Assembly: GCA_017442645.1 (NCBI GenBank)
Contig: JAFRZH010000033.1
Location: forward strand, 1-59,635
DNA: 59,635 nt
Reading direction: 5' to 3'
Origin: a bacterium
GTDB taxonomy: Bacteria > Patescibacteria > JAEDAM01 > Absconditabacterales > Absconditicoccaceae
A program made the translations under genes and the position numbers. Below, in pieces: positions 29,499-39,757 of this stretch. The notes under the pieces are model-generated. The model saw only the letters and a program-made list of their open reading frames with translations, was not told where the DNA came from and searched no databases. Position 1 is the first letter of the stretch. Every line of letters starts with the position of its first letter.

Positions 29499-29858
29499 TT
29501 AGAGATGAGAGAGTTGTTGTAAAATATCCGGTAAATCCCTAGATAACCGACGATCATCTTTTTCAATAATAAGAGTTAATTCCTTGATTAAAAATTCCTT
29601 AAAAGAACATTTATTGTCACCATAAATGCAATTCATTGCAGCGAAGTCCCATTGATGAAGAATTTTTGAGATAAGATGATAAAAGAGAGAAAGATTGATA
29701 TTTTTACAGTCTTTTACTTTATCCAATAAAGAACTAATTTCCTTTAATAACTTTTTTTCAGAATCTGTAGGCGTACTGATTAAAAGATTTGAAAGAGAAT
29801 TTTCTAGGTGATTAATTTGTTCTTCATGGTCATTGAATTCCGAGGGGGCGTATTCCAT
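29499..29858 (-). CDS. Small helical protein of unknown function
   Basis: 119 residues from the ATG at 29858 (MEYAPSEFNDHEEQINHLEN). Helical, with SLSNLLISTPTDSEKKLLKE and DRRLSRDLPDILQQL. A longer reading from TTG at 29918 would add a hydrophobic 20-residue stretch but lacks an ATG and covers the likely promoter region. No family recognised. First gene of the operon. Confidence 0.55.
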   Translation of the reverse strand: MEYAPSEFNDHEEQINHLENSLSNLLISTPTDSEKKLLKEISSLLDKVKDCKNINLSLFYHLISKILHQWDFAAMNCIYGDNKCSFKEFLIKELTLIIEKDDRRLSRDLPDILQQLSHL

Positions 29859-30030
29859 TAATATGATAAATAAAAGGATAAATATACGATAAAATAAAAA
29901 TATTGACAATAAAGTCAAGTAAAAATAAAATATAATGATAAAAGAGAAAATATTTTTATATCTAAAAAAATATTTTTGTAAGTTAAAACGAAAGAAACTC
30001 TCAATCTAGAGAGAGATTTCAGATTTTTTT
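29859..30030. other. AT-rich gap with promoter-like sequence
   Basis: 172 bases downstream of the flippase gene and upstream of the 119-residue gene. One TCAGATTTT copy at 30019 just after the flippase stop could serve as terminator half. TTGACA and TATAAT words are present on the + strand but 22 bases apart and pointing away from any gene. Confidence 0.35.
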
Positions 30031-31572
30031 TTATTTCTTTTGTTTGAGGTGTTTTACCTTATTTCGTAAATCCTTACATTCTCTTCCGTTAACGAGGATA
30101 CAAGGAAGGGTATAAAGAAGGGTAATACATAAAATAAGGATTCGGTCTTTAGTATTACTTTCCCCAAAAGGGAAAAATACTTTTAATTGAGAAAATCCTA
30201 AAACCAAGATGCCAATAGTAATAAAATTTTTGAGAAGAAAACCTCGTTTGATAGGAAACTGATCATTTTTCTGAACGGTAAAAAATCCTAGTAATCCCAT
30301 AATAATTCGCGTAATTCCCATAATGATTCCACTTCGTTCCACTCCCTTTCCGCCTCTAATAATAATAAAATAATTGAGAAGAAGATTGAGAATGAGAGAA
30401 GTAAAAATAATCCAAAATCTTTTTTTTATCAGTCCAAGACCAGCAAGAATACTAAATGAAATAGTAAATCGACTATTAAAAATAAAACAAGGAGCTACGA
30501 TTTGAATTAAAGTTCCCGACATGGTATACGCAGGAGAAAAAAGAAGAACCGCAATTTCTTTCCCAAAAAGAAGAAAAAAACCTGAAATAAAAAGAGCGAA
30601 ACAACCAAAATAGGAGTAAAGAATCGTTTTGAGGGATCTGAATTTTTCTTTCTCTTTTCTTGTAATAAGTTCCGTTGTAAGAGGAAAAATGAAGGTAATC
30701 AGTGAATTTGCAATGAGATTAAAAATTCCTAGCAAAGACTGAAAATTGGTAAAGTATCCAGCATTTTCATTTCCAAGAACATTGACAACGATTTGAAGAT
30801 CGATTTGTCAGAGGAGAGTAGTGATATTTGTGGTAAGAAAAACAAGGAGCGCATAAGAAAAATGGGTTTTTAGAGTGATTTTGTTTTGTGCTTTATCTTT
30901 AGGAAGTTTAATTTTCCTAAAAAGGGGGTGATATTTTTTAAAAAGAAGAATAAGTCAGAGTAAAATTCAGAGGCAAACTCAGAAAATTCGAGAATATGAA
31001 TACGTTTCTACATCAAGATTATTGGTTCACCAGAAAAAAATCGTAAAAATGAGAATTCCTAATTGCCTTGTAAAATCAGTTGCCCCTTGAGCACAGGTAT
31101 CTTGAAATGCTGTAAAAATAGTATTACAAAGTTGGATGACATTATACCCCAAAAAATAAAAAGCCATAATTTGTAAAATTCTGCTTGCTTCAATATTTTG
31201 AAAATGATGGATGGCAATTCGTTCAGATCAAAAGTATAAAGAACAAAAAATCAGGATTCCCATGAACATCTGCATAAAAAACGAAATACAAATATTCAAT
31301 TTGATTTTGTCTTTTTCTCCGTTGATTCGATATTTTGGGATAAAATATTGAAGAGCTTCGGTAAGTCCAAGATCATTATAGGTATAGAGAAGAGTAATTA
31401 GTCCAAAAGCTCCATAAAACATTCCTAATGCTTCCACAGAAATAGTATTAGACAAAATCATTCTTAAAATATATCCAATAGGAGCAGTGAGAACAATGAA
31501 AAAATAAACCCAAAATCATTTGGAAAGAAGTTTATTTGAAAGATCATCCGTTTTTAAAAGTTCTTGAGACAT
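30031..31572 (-). CDS. Polysaccharide/lipid flippase (Wzx/MATE-MOP family)
   Basis: 513 residues, about 14 hydrophobic helices. The N-terminus SKGFWVYFFIVLTAPIGYIL, then MILSNTISVEALGMFYGAFG and YNDLGLTEALQYFIPKY is the typical oligosaccharide flippase opening; the second half has LILNLLLNYFIIIRGGKGVE with GIIMGITRIIMG. It moves undecaprenyl-linked glycans or similar lipids across the membrane. Third gene of an operon with an ECF sigma factor and its anti-sigma-like partner (20 bases from the latter), suggesting stress-controlled envelope glycan export. Confidence 0.85.
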
Positions 31573-31591
31573 GAGATCGGTATTAACAAAA

Positions 31592-32968
31592 TTATTGAAT
31601 TAACTGTACATATAAAACAGAAGTTTTAGTTTCTAAAGTGGTATCTTCTGTATTTACTTCAAACTGGAGAGCTGGAATATAATAAGGTTCTTCATAAAGA
31701 TAAACTATTTTTGGAGCAGAAACTTTAATTCCAACACTATAAGGAGTTTTCATCCCATCGTGATAAAAATCTCCTCAAGTAATAAGCTTTTCTTTTACTT
31801 CTTCTTCGGAAATAAGAGGGTAGGAACTCTTTTTATACTGAGAAAGATTGATATTATAAAGATCAATTTCATCAGTTAATGCATTATAGTTTCCTTGCAT
31901 AGTTACTGCAATTTTATCGGTTGCCGAAGGATAGAAAACTTCTTTATTCTCTACTAAAAAAGGAAAATGAAAATAAATATGTTCGTCTTCTTGGTGTTCT
32001 AGAATGATTTCTCCATAATGTTCCAAATCGATACCAAAAGCCTTACATTTTGATTTGATTCTTTTTTTTAGGGTTCTTTCATTAGGAATCTCAGAAAATT
32101 TTTTGATACCTGTGCCATGAGTAATAAGGCTTGCTTTCCCTGTTTTAAAATGAATGTTAAGAGTATAGTTATTATTAGAAACAGTGATGTCATCAAATTC
32201 TGTTATTGCAAGGTCTTTGAGAGAAAGGTTTCAGATTTTTAAACTATTAAGATTTTGTTGTTCAGTAGTTTTATTAATAAGTGCTCCATTGTTTTGATAC
32301 ACAGGAAGCTTCTCTTTTAATTTGGGATATCATTTCCCATCATATAAAAAAGAATAAATCTGATTGTCTTCTGAGTTTGCACTTGTAATGATCCCATTTG
32401 TAGCATTGGTAACCATGATTTTTTGTTTTGTTTCTCAGAGAGTTGCATCTGACGAGAATATTTCTTCTTGAGAGAGAGTTGGAGAACGAAAAAAAGAATC
32501 GAGTTGAGAAAAGAGTTGTGATGAATCTTCTTCTACTTCTTGTCCTAAATCCTCACCTCAAATTCCTCATAAAGTAGGAGATACCTCGGCTTTCTTAAAC
32601 TCTGTAAAAGACTGATCTTCTAAAGAGATAACGTTTTCTTCTACAATAATTTTTCCTGTAAAAAAATTGCTGAAAAAAGTACTAACGAAAAGAAACAAAA
32701 AAATCACAAAAGCACTTACAAATCCTGTTAGACGAAGTCTCCATTTTGCAAAACGAGGAAGATTTTTAATAAAATCAATTTTTTCTTTTTCCTCACGATT
32801 TTCTATTTCCCTTTCGATTTTTTTCCGAACTTTTTTTTCTGTCGGTTTTAAATTTGGAAGAGATGAAATATCAAAATTCTCGAAAATCCCTTGAATAGTT
32901 TTGAGGTCCTCAGAGGAAAAATCAGATTGTTTTATCTCTTCTAAAATTTCATTTGTTATATTTTTCAT
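31592..32968 (-). CDS. Membrane-anchored anti-sigma-like protein
   Basis: 458 residues, several TGA glycines near 32570 and others. A cytosolic basic N-terminus (FSSEDLKTIQGIFENFDISS; KKIEREIENREEKEKI), one transmembrane helix near 80-100 (LRLTGFVSAFVIFLFLFVST), then a large extracytoplasmic beta-rich domain. Topology and position 22 bases after the sigma gene indicate an anti-sigma factor or sensor; I see no zinc-binding H-x3-C-x2-C motif, so it is not a ZAS-type protein. Confidence 0.65.
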
Positions 32969-32990
32969 AATACATGATTACAAGGATAAA

Positions 32991-33515
32991 TTATTGATGA
33001 TATTTTTCGAGTAGTCTCTTTAGAATTCTAGAAAACTCTTTTCTACAGGCTTCTTCACTTTTCCCAATAATTGCACCAATTTCATTGTAGGACATTTGAT
33101 TCCATACCCTCAAAAGAAATAAATCTTTTTTATCAGTTCAAAGACTTTCTAAAAAAAGAAGAATATCTTTAGCTCTTTCTTTTTTTTCAAAGAAATCACA
33201 AAAGTTGTTATCATCAATTACTTCCCAGTCTTGAAGAGAATAAGAAGTCTGATCTTTGATAAAATCAAGAAAAGTATGATAGGCAATTGTAAAAAGCCAA
33301 GCTCTAAAATTTCCATTTTGATAGGTAAAATCTTTTATTTTTTCAAATGCCTTTAAAAAAACTTCAGAACAAATATCATCAGTAAGGGATTTATTCCCAT
33401 TAGTTTTAACGAAAATGAAAGAGAAAATGTGACTAAAATAATAATGATAAAGTTTTTCAAATTGATCATATTCTCCTTTTTGGATGGATTGAATAATACT
33501 TTCTTCACGTTCCAT
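32991..33515 (-). CDS. ECF-family RNA polymerase sigma factor
   Basis: 174 residues, one TGA glycine. Region 2 is YDQFEKLYHYYFSHIFSFIF and DDICSEVFLKAFEKI, FRAWLFTIAYHTFLDFIKD; region 4 is the helix-turn-helix DLFLLRVWNQMSYNEIGAII followed by GKSEEACRKEFSRILKRL. It directs transcription of a stress or surface regulon, likely including its own operon (sigma, anti-sigma-like, flippase). A clear ATG follows an AT-rich leader. Confidence 0.92.
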
Positions 33516-33592
33516 ATACTTAATAAAAGAATAAAGACAAATACTGAATTTATCATAGGTATTTTAGTTTTTTTATCAAGTTTTAAATAAAA

Positions 33593-33618
33593 AAAGTCAT
33601 CTTATTAAAGATGACTAT
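33593..33618 (-). terminator. Terminator after the surface-protein gene
   Basis: AGTCATCTT (33595-33603) pairs with AAGATGACT (33608-33616); on the minus strand it is followed by a T-run (A-run at 33586-33595). It ends transcription of the gene at 33631-34662. Confidence 0.75.
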
Positions 33619-33630
33619 AAAAGATTTTTT

Positions 33631-34662
33631 TTATTCAGATAGTTTGTCTTCTTTACCAGAAAGCTCAGATTTAATCTCTTTTTTAATTTCTTCTTTTTCA
33701 AATCTTAAATGTTTTGATAAATATCTAATTCCCCAAATCAGAAGAACGCAGCAGATAATAATACAGAGTAATAATCGTGGAAAAATAAAAATGGTAACTT
33801 GGACAGGAATCGTTTGTATTTCATTACTAGTATCAGTTATAACTGAAGTATCAAAAGCAAATTTTCCCTCATGGTTGATGGTTCATTTGAGGGTATAGAA
33901 CATTTGATACCAAGGAATATCTTCGATATTCAGCATTAAATCATAAGAAGATTTGCTCAAAAGATTTTTTTCTTCAGAAAAATCATGTTGGTAATGGAAA
34001 ATATTAGTTAAATCTCCTGTGAAAGTAGCTATTTCTTCAATATTCCCATTATTGATAAGAGGAATAACAATAGTTAAAAGGTTGTCCCAATAATGATAAT
34101 TTCGATGAATTTTCCCATTCAATTCAAAATCTCTAGAAATTTCTCATCCCACGAATGCATTGATAAAAGCAGCTTTACGAACTACAATATCAAATGCAGT
34201 ACCAGAAGCTTGTTCTTCTTTAGTAGATTCATCGTCTTCATTTACAATGGTATAGACAAGACATCCATTTACAGATCATGCCATTCATGCTGGAAAATTG
34301 ACCATAGCATTTTGTTCGATAGAGCCATTAGCTGGAATCGTAACTTTAGTATTTTCTTGCGTTACGAATTGCCCAAAATTAGTCATAATATCTGTGGTAC
34401 ATGCTTTATGCTGAAATGCATCATCGGTTAAAACTCCATCTACAAAACCATATTTGATCGTGATCGGTTTATTTAGGTTGTTATAGAATTTCATACAAAT
34501 ATCATAATTTTTTTCGGTATCTGCTACAAGTTTTAATTCCTTTTGAGGAGTATCTTCATTGCAAAATTTTACAGATAAATTCCCGATAGTAGAATCTGCA
34601 CCATTACAAATTCAAAGAAAAGAAAGGATAAAAAGACTCATTAATCATAAGATTTTTTTCAT
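33631..34662 (-). CDS. Surface protein with DUF916/WxL-interacting-like domain and C-terminal membrane anchor
   Basis: 343 residues, TGA glycines. Signal peptide MKKILGLMSLFILSFLGICN; beta-rich ectodomain with KFYNNLNKPITIKYGFVDG, KVTIPANGSIEQNAMVNFPA then GMAWSVNGCLVYTI; a C-terminal transmembrane helix (FIFPRLLLCIIICCVLLIWG) and a basic-acidic tail. This layout (immunoglobulin-like domain with 'IPAN.S' strand, then TM anchor and charged tail) resembles Gram-positive WxL-interacting proteins. It is divergent from the highly expressed secreted protein at 34888. Homology is by pattern only. Confidence 0.6.
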
Positions 34663-34810
34663 GGATGAATTAAAAAAATAAAACTAACTCTATTATAATG
34701 ATAGAGAAAAAATAAAACAAAAAAGAAAAGAAAAAAAGAAGAAAAATCAGACTTTTTCTCTTGTTTGTAATAGTATTATTATTGACATATAATAAAAAGT
34801 TTCCAAAAAT

Positions 34811-34838
34811 TTGACAAAAATAAAAAAGGGTTTATAAT
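34811..34838 (+). promoter_or_regulatory. Consensus sigma70-type promoter
   Basis: TTGACA at 34811-34816 and TATAAT at 34833-34838, spacing 16, in an A/T-rich context 50 bases before the surface-protein ATG. A strong Shine-Dalgarno AAGGAG (34874-34879) lies 8 bases before ATG 34888. Both are the best of their kind in the window and predict high expression; most other genes here lack an obvious Shine-Dalgarno. Confidence 0.8.
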
Positions 34839-34887
34839 GATACTGTTGTTATAACAATTTTTATTTTAATAATAAGGAGATAAACAC

Positions 34888-35571
34888 ATGAAAAAAACAA
34901 CAAAACTTTTTGCAGCCCTTACTGCTGCTGGAATCGTAGCTTCATCTTGTACTCCATACACAATGGCTGCAGATGCAAATCAAACAGAAACTTCAGACAT
35001 TAAACTTGTGCTTGAAGCTGGAGAATTAACGATTGAAGCAAATCAATCTGAATTAATTCTTACGAAAGATGGAACTGAAAATGGAGGAAACTGGAGTCCA
35101 TCATTCAAAGATCAAGAAGTATCTGGAACTTTTAAAACGACGATGTCAGGTGATATTACAAAATATCCTTTTGTAGTAAAAGATCTTAAAGGAAGTTCGA
35201 AGGGGTACTATACAACAGTTGAAGTAAGTGATATGAAAAATCAAGATTCAAATTGTACTTCTGCAAGTTGTACTATTCCTGCTGCAAATGTAAGATTTAC
35301 TGCTTGAGCTAAAAATACTGCAGATGGAGCAGATAATCCTGATGTTAAAATTAATTCAGTATTATCAAATAAAGCGATTAATATTGCAACAACATTCTTT
35401 TATAGAGCTGGAAATACTACTCCTGGAATTATCGGAGAATATGGAAGTACTCCAACAGTGAATGTAACAATTCCTGCAAATACTCCTGCTGGAACTTATA
35501 AAGGAACGATTACTTATACTCTCTACGATGGAGATGAAACAGATTTCACTATGCCAAACGATATTGCCTAG
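34888..35571 (+). CDS. Abundant secreted surface protein, WxL-like
   Basis: 227 residues with a single TGA glycine (FTAGAKNTADG). A signal peptide (KLFAALTAAGIVASSCTPYT; a Cys after SS could also be a lipobox) followed by a beta-rich domain: GYYTTVEVSDM, TPTVNVTIPANTPAGTYKGT then ITYTLYDG, the same terminal strand pattern as WxL and related surface domains. Its consensus promoter, strong ribosome site and terminator suggest a major cell-surface component. It is divergent from the DUF916-like anchored protein, as WxL proteins pair with their anchors in Firmicutes. Confidence 0.7.
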
Positions 35572-35625
35572 TTCTAGGACTCGTGTGGCTATAGCCTCGG
35601 GATGATTATAAGATTAATAACATAA

Positions 35626-35655
35626 AACTTCTAAGAAAACTTAGAAGTTTTTTTG
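35626..35655 (+). terminator. Strong rho-independent terminator
   Basis: AACTTCTAAG-AAAA-CTTAGAAGTT, a perfect 10-bp stem, followed by TTTTT; 55 bases after the surface-protein stop. A GGCTATAGCC palindrome lies between. Confidence 0.93.
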
Positions 35656-35731
35656 TTTTCATTTTTTATCTCTTGCATATTTCCCCAAAAATCATAATAA
35701 AAAAGTAGTTTTATCTCATAATCTATACATC

Positions 35732-37147
35732 ATGGTAAAAAAAGAATCGAATAAAGATACCAAAAAAGAAAAGAAATCTGACCCCAAAACCGCATGGGAA
35801 CAGTATTCAAAATCAGACTTATCTTCTGTGTTTTCTTTTGCTGAAGACTACAAAAAATTTCTCAGTACTTGTAAAACAGAAAGAGAATGTGTCACAGAGA
35901 TCATCAAACAAATCGAGAAAGCAGGATACAAAGAACTTTCTTCAAAAAAATCTCTTAAAGCAGGGGACAAAGTATATGCCGTAAATATGCACAAAAATAT
36001 CGCAATGTTCCACATTGGAACGGAAGATATCGAAAACGGGATGAATATTCTGGGGGCTCATATCGATTCTCCAAGATTAGACGCGAAACAAAATCCTTTT
36101 TATGAAGCGGGAAGTTTAGCTTATCTCGATACCCATTATTATGGAGGGATCAAAAAATATCAATGGGTAACCATTCCTTTGGCGATTCATGGAGTAGTAG
36201 TAAAAAAAGATGGAAGTCAGATTACTCTTAATATTGGGGAGAAAGACGATGATCCAGTCTTCTTTATCTCAGATTTGCTTCCTCATCTCGGGAAAGATCA
36301 AATGGAGAAAAATGCAAGGAAAGTGGTCGAAGGAGAGCAGCTTGATGTGATTTTGGGGAATATTCCTCTCAAAAATTGCGAGAAAGACGCAGTTTTAGAA
36401 AATGTCTTCAAATATCTTTCAGATTCTTATGCTCTTTCCAAAGAAGATTTTATCTCAGGAGAAATTGAAATCGTTCCTGCTGGAAAAGCGAGAGATGCAG
36501 GATTTGATAGAAGTATGGTTTTAGGATACGGACATGATGATAGAGTCTGTGCATATAGTTCTTTTCAAGCAATGCTTAAAACGGCAAAAGTTACTCGTAC
36601 AGCATGTTGTTTGCTCGTAGATAAAGAGGAAATCGGAAGTGTCGGAGCTACAGGAATGCAATCAAAATTTTTTGAAAATACCGTTGCTGAAATCCAAGCA
36701 CTCATTTCATGAAAAGAGAGTCCTCTTGCAGTTCGTAGAATCCTCAAAAATTCCAGAATGCTTTCATCAGATGTAGATTCTGGATTTGATCCTAATTTTG
36801 CAGAATGCTTTGATACCAAAAATGTGGCTTATCTCTGAAAAGGAGTTGCTTTCTGTAAATTTACAGGACACGGTGGAAAATATGATTCCAATGATGCCAA
36901 TGCTGAATATATCGCTAAAATTCGTAAAATCATGGACGACGCAAAAGTGCGTTATCAATTTTCAGAACTTGGGAAGGTTGATCAAGGGGGAGGAGGAACG
37001 ATTGCATATATTCTTTCCCTTTATGGAATGGATGTAGTAGATTGTGGAGTGCCTGTTCTCAATATGCATGCCCCTCATGAAGCAATTTCAAAAGCTGATC
37101 TTTACGAAGCATTGAAAGGATATATCGCATTTATTGAAGAAAAGTAG
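35732..37147 (+). CDS. M18 family aspartyl aminopeptidase
   Basis: 471 residues, TGA glycines near 36710 and 36838. A 25-residue Lys-rich N-terminus, then the M18 core: GAHIDSPRLDAKQNPFYEAG (first metal His/Asp), DTHYYGGIKKYQW, GYGHDDRVCAYSSFQAM (Asp), LLVDKEEIGSVGATG (catalytic Glu-Glu) and NMHAPHEAISKADLYEA (last His). A cytosolic zinc exopeptidase that removes N-terminal acidic or neutral residues. Typical family length. It stands alone between two terminators. Confidence 0.95.
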
Positions 37148-37169
37148 AAAAGTCTGAAAGAAATTGAAA

Positions 37170-37345
37170 AAAAAAGAGGGACGATGGATGGTCTCGTCCT
37201 TTTTTTGAATAAAAAAAGAGCCAAAAGTCTGAGGGAATCTCAGATAAAAGTAAAAATGAGGACTTACTTCATTTTTTTGGATATCGTCGTCATGTTGAGC
37301 AGAGCGAAACATCTTAAGATTCTTCACTGCGTTCAGAATGAAAAT
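37170..37345. repeat. Intergenic palindromic repeats after the M18 gene
   Basis: A degenerate GGGACGATGGATGGTCTCGTCC hairpin with T-run near 37178-37206, and an inverted copy of the 'gtcattctgaac..gaagaatcttaag' family near 37286-37342. Two AAAGTCTGA copies are also present (37149, 37229). Confidence 0.6.
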
Positions 37346-37412
37346 ATACACAAAAGAGCAGGAAGAATTCCGTACCTATAATGGTTCCTCAACGGATATT
37401 TCTACATAAAAA

Positions 37413-37452
37413 ATAAAGACTCTCTCGAAATTCCGAAAGAGTCTTTCTTCTT
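37413..37452. terminator. Bidirectional terminator
   Basis: AAAGACTCT (37415-37423) pairs with AGAGTCTTT (37438-37446), extended by TCG/CGA in the loop. It lies between the M18 gene (+) and the small membrane protein (-). Confidence 0.85.
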
Positions 37453-37472
37453 TGTGAAAGAGTGGATCTGGA

Positions 37473-37679
37473 TTAGTCCTTCTTTGAAAAGATAAGAACC
37501 AAGATAAAGTAAGACACTACGATGATTCCCATAAAGAAATCAACGAATGAGACATTAATCACCCATTCTCTTTGTCCTTCAAGGGAATCCAAGGAGAAGT
37601 CCCATACAACGAACCCCTTCCATGCTATCCAAATTATTGACAATACGATAGCACAGTATTTGTTAAACAGTTTTTTCAT
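37473..37679 (-). CDS. Small two-helix membrane protein
   Basis: 68 residues: KLFNKYCAIVLSIIWIAWKG and FVDFFMGIIVVSYFILVLIF form two hydrophobic helices joined by a short acidic loop (FSLDSLEGQREW). No family recognised. ATG at 37679 chosen; upstream in-frame sequence is not membrane-protein-like. Confidence 0.6.
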   Translation of the reverse strand: MKKLFNKYCAIVLSIIWIAWKGFVVWDFSLDSLEGQREWVINVSFVDFFMGIIVVSYFILVLIFSKKD

Positions 37680-37775
37680 AATAATTCTTTTGATTTTTCC
37701 CTTCTCGCAGAGACAATCTCTGCGTTCATCAGTTAAAAAAATCATATATATATATCTTAAAATCAAGTAAAACTC

Positions 37776-37835
37776 AAAAAAAATCTGACCGTCATTGTAC
37801 AAACAGTTTGTACAACAAAGTCAGACTTTTTTATT
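37776..37835. terminator. Terminator with AAAATCTGA/TCAGACTTTT arms
   Basis: Outer arms AAAATCTGAC (37780) and GTCAGACTTTT (37820), inner perfect stem TTGTACAAA-CAG-TTTGTACAA, then T-run. Ends the lipoprotein transcript on the minus strand. Confidence 0.88.
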
Positions 37836-37838
37836 TTT

Positions 37839-39005
37839 TTATCCTCTTGGACAAGTCAATAAGAAAGAAAATTCCGTAATTTCATGATCATGTTGAAAAA
37901 GTTCTTCACATTTCTCAGGATCAATGCTATATCCAGCTCCTTCAAAAAGTGTTTTCCGTCCTTGAGGAGTTTTTTCTAAAAGAACATTATAAGCATCATA
38001 ATCGTCCTGATCAAAATCATAAATCGTTGCTGTTACATAATTTTTCATCACATTATCGATATAATAACTTACTCTCTTATGATTTTCATTTCCTTGATAT
38101 TTGTATCCAGTTTTTTTGATCAAGGTATCGATCATTCCTTGCTCCGTCACTGCAAAATCAAAATCAACCTTATCAGCACATCCTTCATAGAAATTCACGA
38201 TTCCGTTATTATCCCAATAAAATTTGAAGGTATAATCGTGTTTTTTCTGATTTTTATCGGTACATGATTTATTGTCAATAGATCCAACTTCTCCTTTATA
38301 ATTTCTTAATGAAATACTATTTTCTTCTACTACAACATGATCAAAATAAAGATCACTTTTTCTCATTTCATCTTCAAAGAGATATAAATTTCCGCCTCTT
38401 ATCGTTCCATCATCAAAGTTTTTGGTTCCATAAAGATCATAATCAAAATCTCTAAGTAAAATTGCTTGTTCTGGAATTTCTCCACAAGATACCTCCATCG
38501 TATAGGTGGCTTTTGCATAAAAATCTTCCCACAATTGATCAATTCTTTTATTTTCTTCATCCGTATTTTCATCACTATATCCAAAGATCAATTCTTCAGG
38601 GATATCTTGTTCCAAATAAGAATCATAAAGACAAAGCCAACGATCTTTGATAATTTCTGTTGAACTACTTCTAAATCCATCTCAAAGATAATTGATCGTC
38701 CATCCGTCAAAATAATCTGCAATATCTGGGCTTTTAGCTACTCCTGAAGCCATAAAATAATACCCTGAAATCATGTAAGCATCTCTTCCGTCATAAGCCT
38801 CATATTCAGAAGAATTATACCATTCAAAACTTCCTGTAGTGATTTCAGAAACTTCTCCACTAAGTGCTTGTGCATAGTTTTGCATGATAGACAAGATTTC
38901 TTTGTCAGCATTTTCCTTTTTTGTAGAATCACATCCTGATAAAAAGGTACCCAAGAAAGCAAAACAACTAAGTGTAATAAGTACTTTGGATACAAAATTT
39001 TTCAT
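37839..39005 (-). CDS. Lipoprotein of unknown function
   Basis: 388 residues, one TGA glycine at about 38680. Signal and lipobox: KVLITLSCFAFLGTFLSGCD (LSG-C), cleaved by LspA, encoded at 51324. The exported part is acidic and aromatic-rich (YEAYDGRDAYMISGYYFMAS; TFKFYWDNNGIVNFYEGCAD), without a recognised domain. It follows the pilB-pilC-215-residue genes on the same strand, so it could be a pilus-linked outer lipoprotein, but the link is positional only. Confidence 0.7.
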
Positions 39006-39078
39006 TGTTTAAAAAAAAGAAAGTAAAAATCTAATTACTTTCTCTATATCGACTTTGTAAGGAAAAACAAGAGATTTT

Positions 39079-39726
39079 TTACGCTTTAAAATTAACCTGT
39101 AAAGTCATAGCAATATCATAAAGTTCTTTCAATAAATCTGGTTTCATAATCTCATAATATTGAGCAATTTTTTCTTGGTTTGTTTCAATATAACGACATT
39201 TTTTTTCGAGATGTTTCGTTTGACTCTGGTAAAAATTTTGGTAAGCAAGATGTTCTTTCCAAAATACAGTATTTTTAGCAGTACATGCTCTCATTTCTGC
39301 AATATTGAGAGAATGTTGATGTGCTTTTTCAAAATTCCAATCTGCTAAAGCTTTTGAAAAACTTTCATTTTCATAAGCACGATTTTGTTCGCAGTTTCTT
39401 ACTTCATTTTGGTAAAATTGAGCTTCTTTCTCTTCTTGAGCAATGAGTTGAGAAGAAGTATTAGAAATAGTTCTACAAAGACTGAGATATTCTGAGAGAA
39501 TCTTTTTTCTCTCTGCTTTAGTTTTGGCTCTATCGAGTTTTTGAATCAGTTTATTTCCCGAAAAAGAAGAAATCTGACCCTTAAGGGAAGTGTCCGTTCG
39601 ATTCGTATTTGTCTCGTGAAGTCCGATTTCTATATGCGTACCTAATAAATCATATACCAAAGAAGAAGCGGAAGTTACTCCGATTTCCATTCCCAATAAA
39701 AGCATGAATCCATACCGTTTTTTCAT
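39079..39726 (-). CDS. Exported helical protein downstream of pilC
   Basis: 215 residues, no TGA. Hydrophobic N-terminus (KKRYGFMLLLGMEIGVTSAS, signal or anchor), then helical charged sequence with cysteines (CRTISNTSSQ; NCEQNRAYENE; MRACTAKNTV; KKCRYIETN). No family recognised. The start is 31 bases after the pilC stop, suggesting a minor pilus-assembly component. Confidence 0.6.
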   Translation of the reverse strand: MKKRYGFMLLLGMEIGVTSASSLVYDLLGTHIEIGLHETNTNRTDTSLKGQISSFSGNKLIQKLDRAKTKAERKKILSEYLSLCRTISNTSSQLIAQEEKEAQFYQNEVRNCEQNRAYENESFSKALADWNFEKAHQHSLNIAEMRACTAKNTVFWKEHLAYQNFYQSQTKHLEKKCRYIETNQEKIAQYYEIMKPDLLKELYDIAMTLQVNFKA

Positions 39727-39757
39727 CTGTAAGATAGAGTATTAAAAATTTTTCCCA

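Noticed and set aside
29903..29936. TTGACA and TATAAT words as a promoter
   Set aside because: The spacing is 22 bases and the direction points to no gene.
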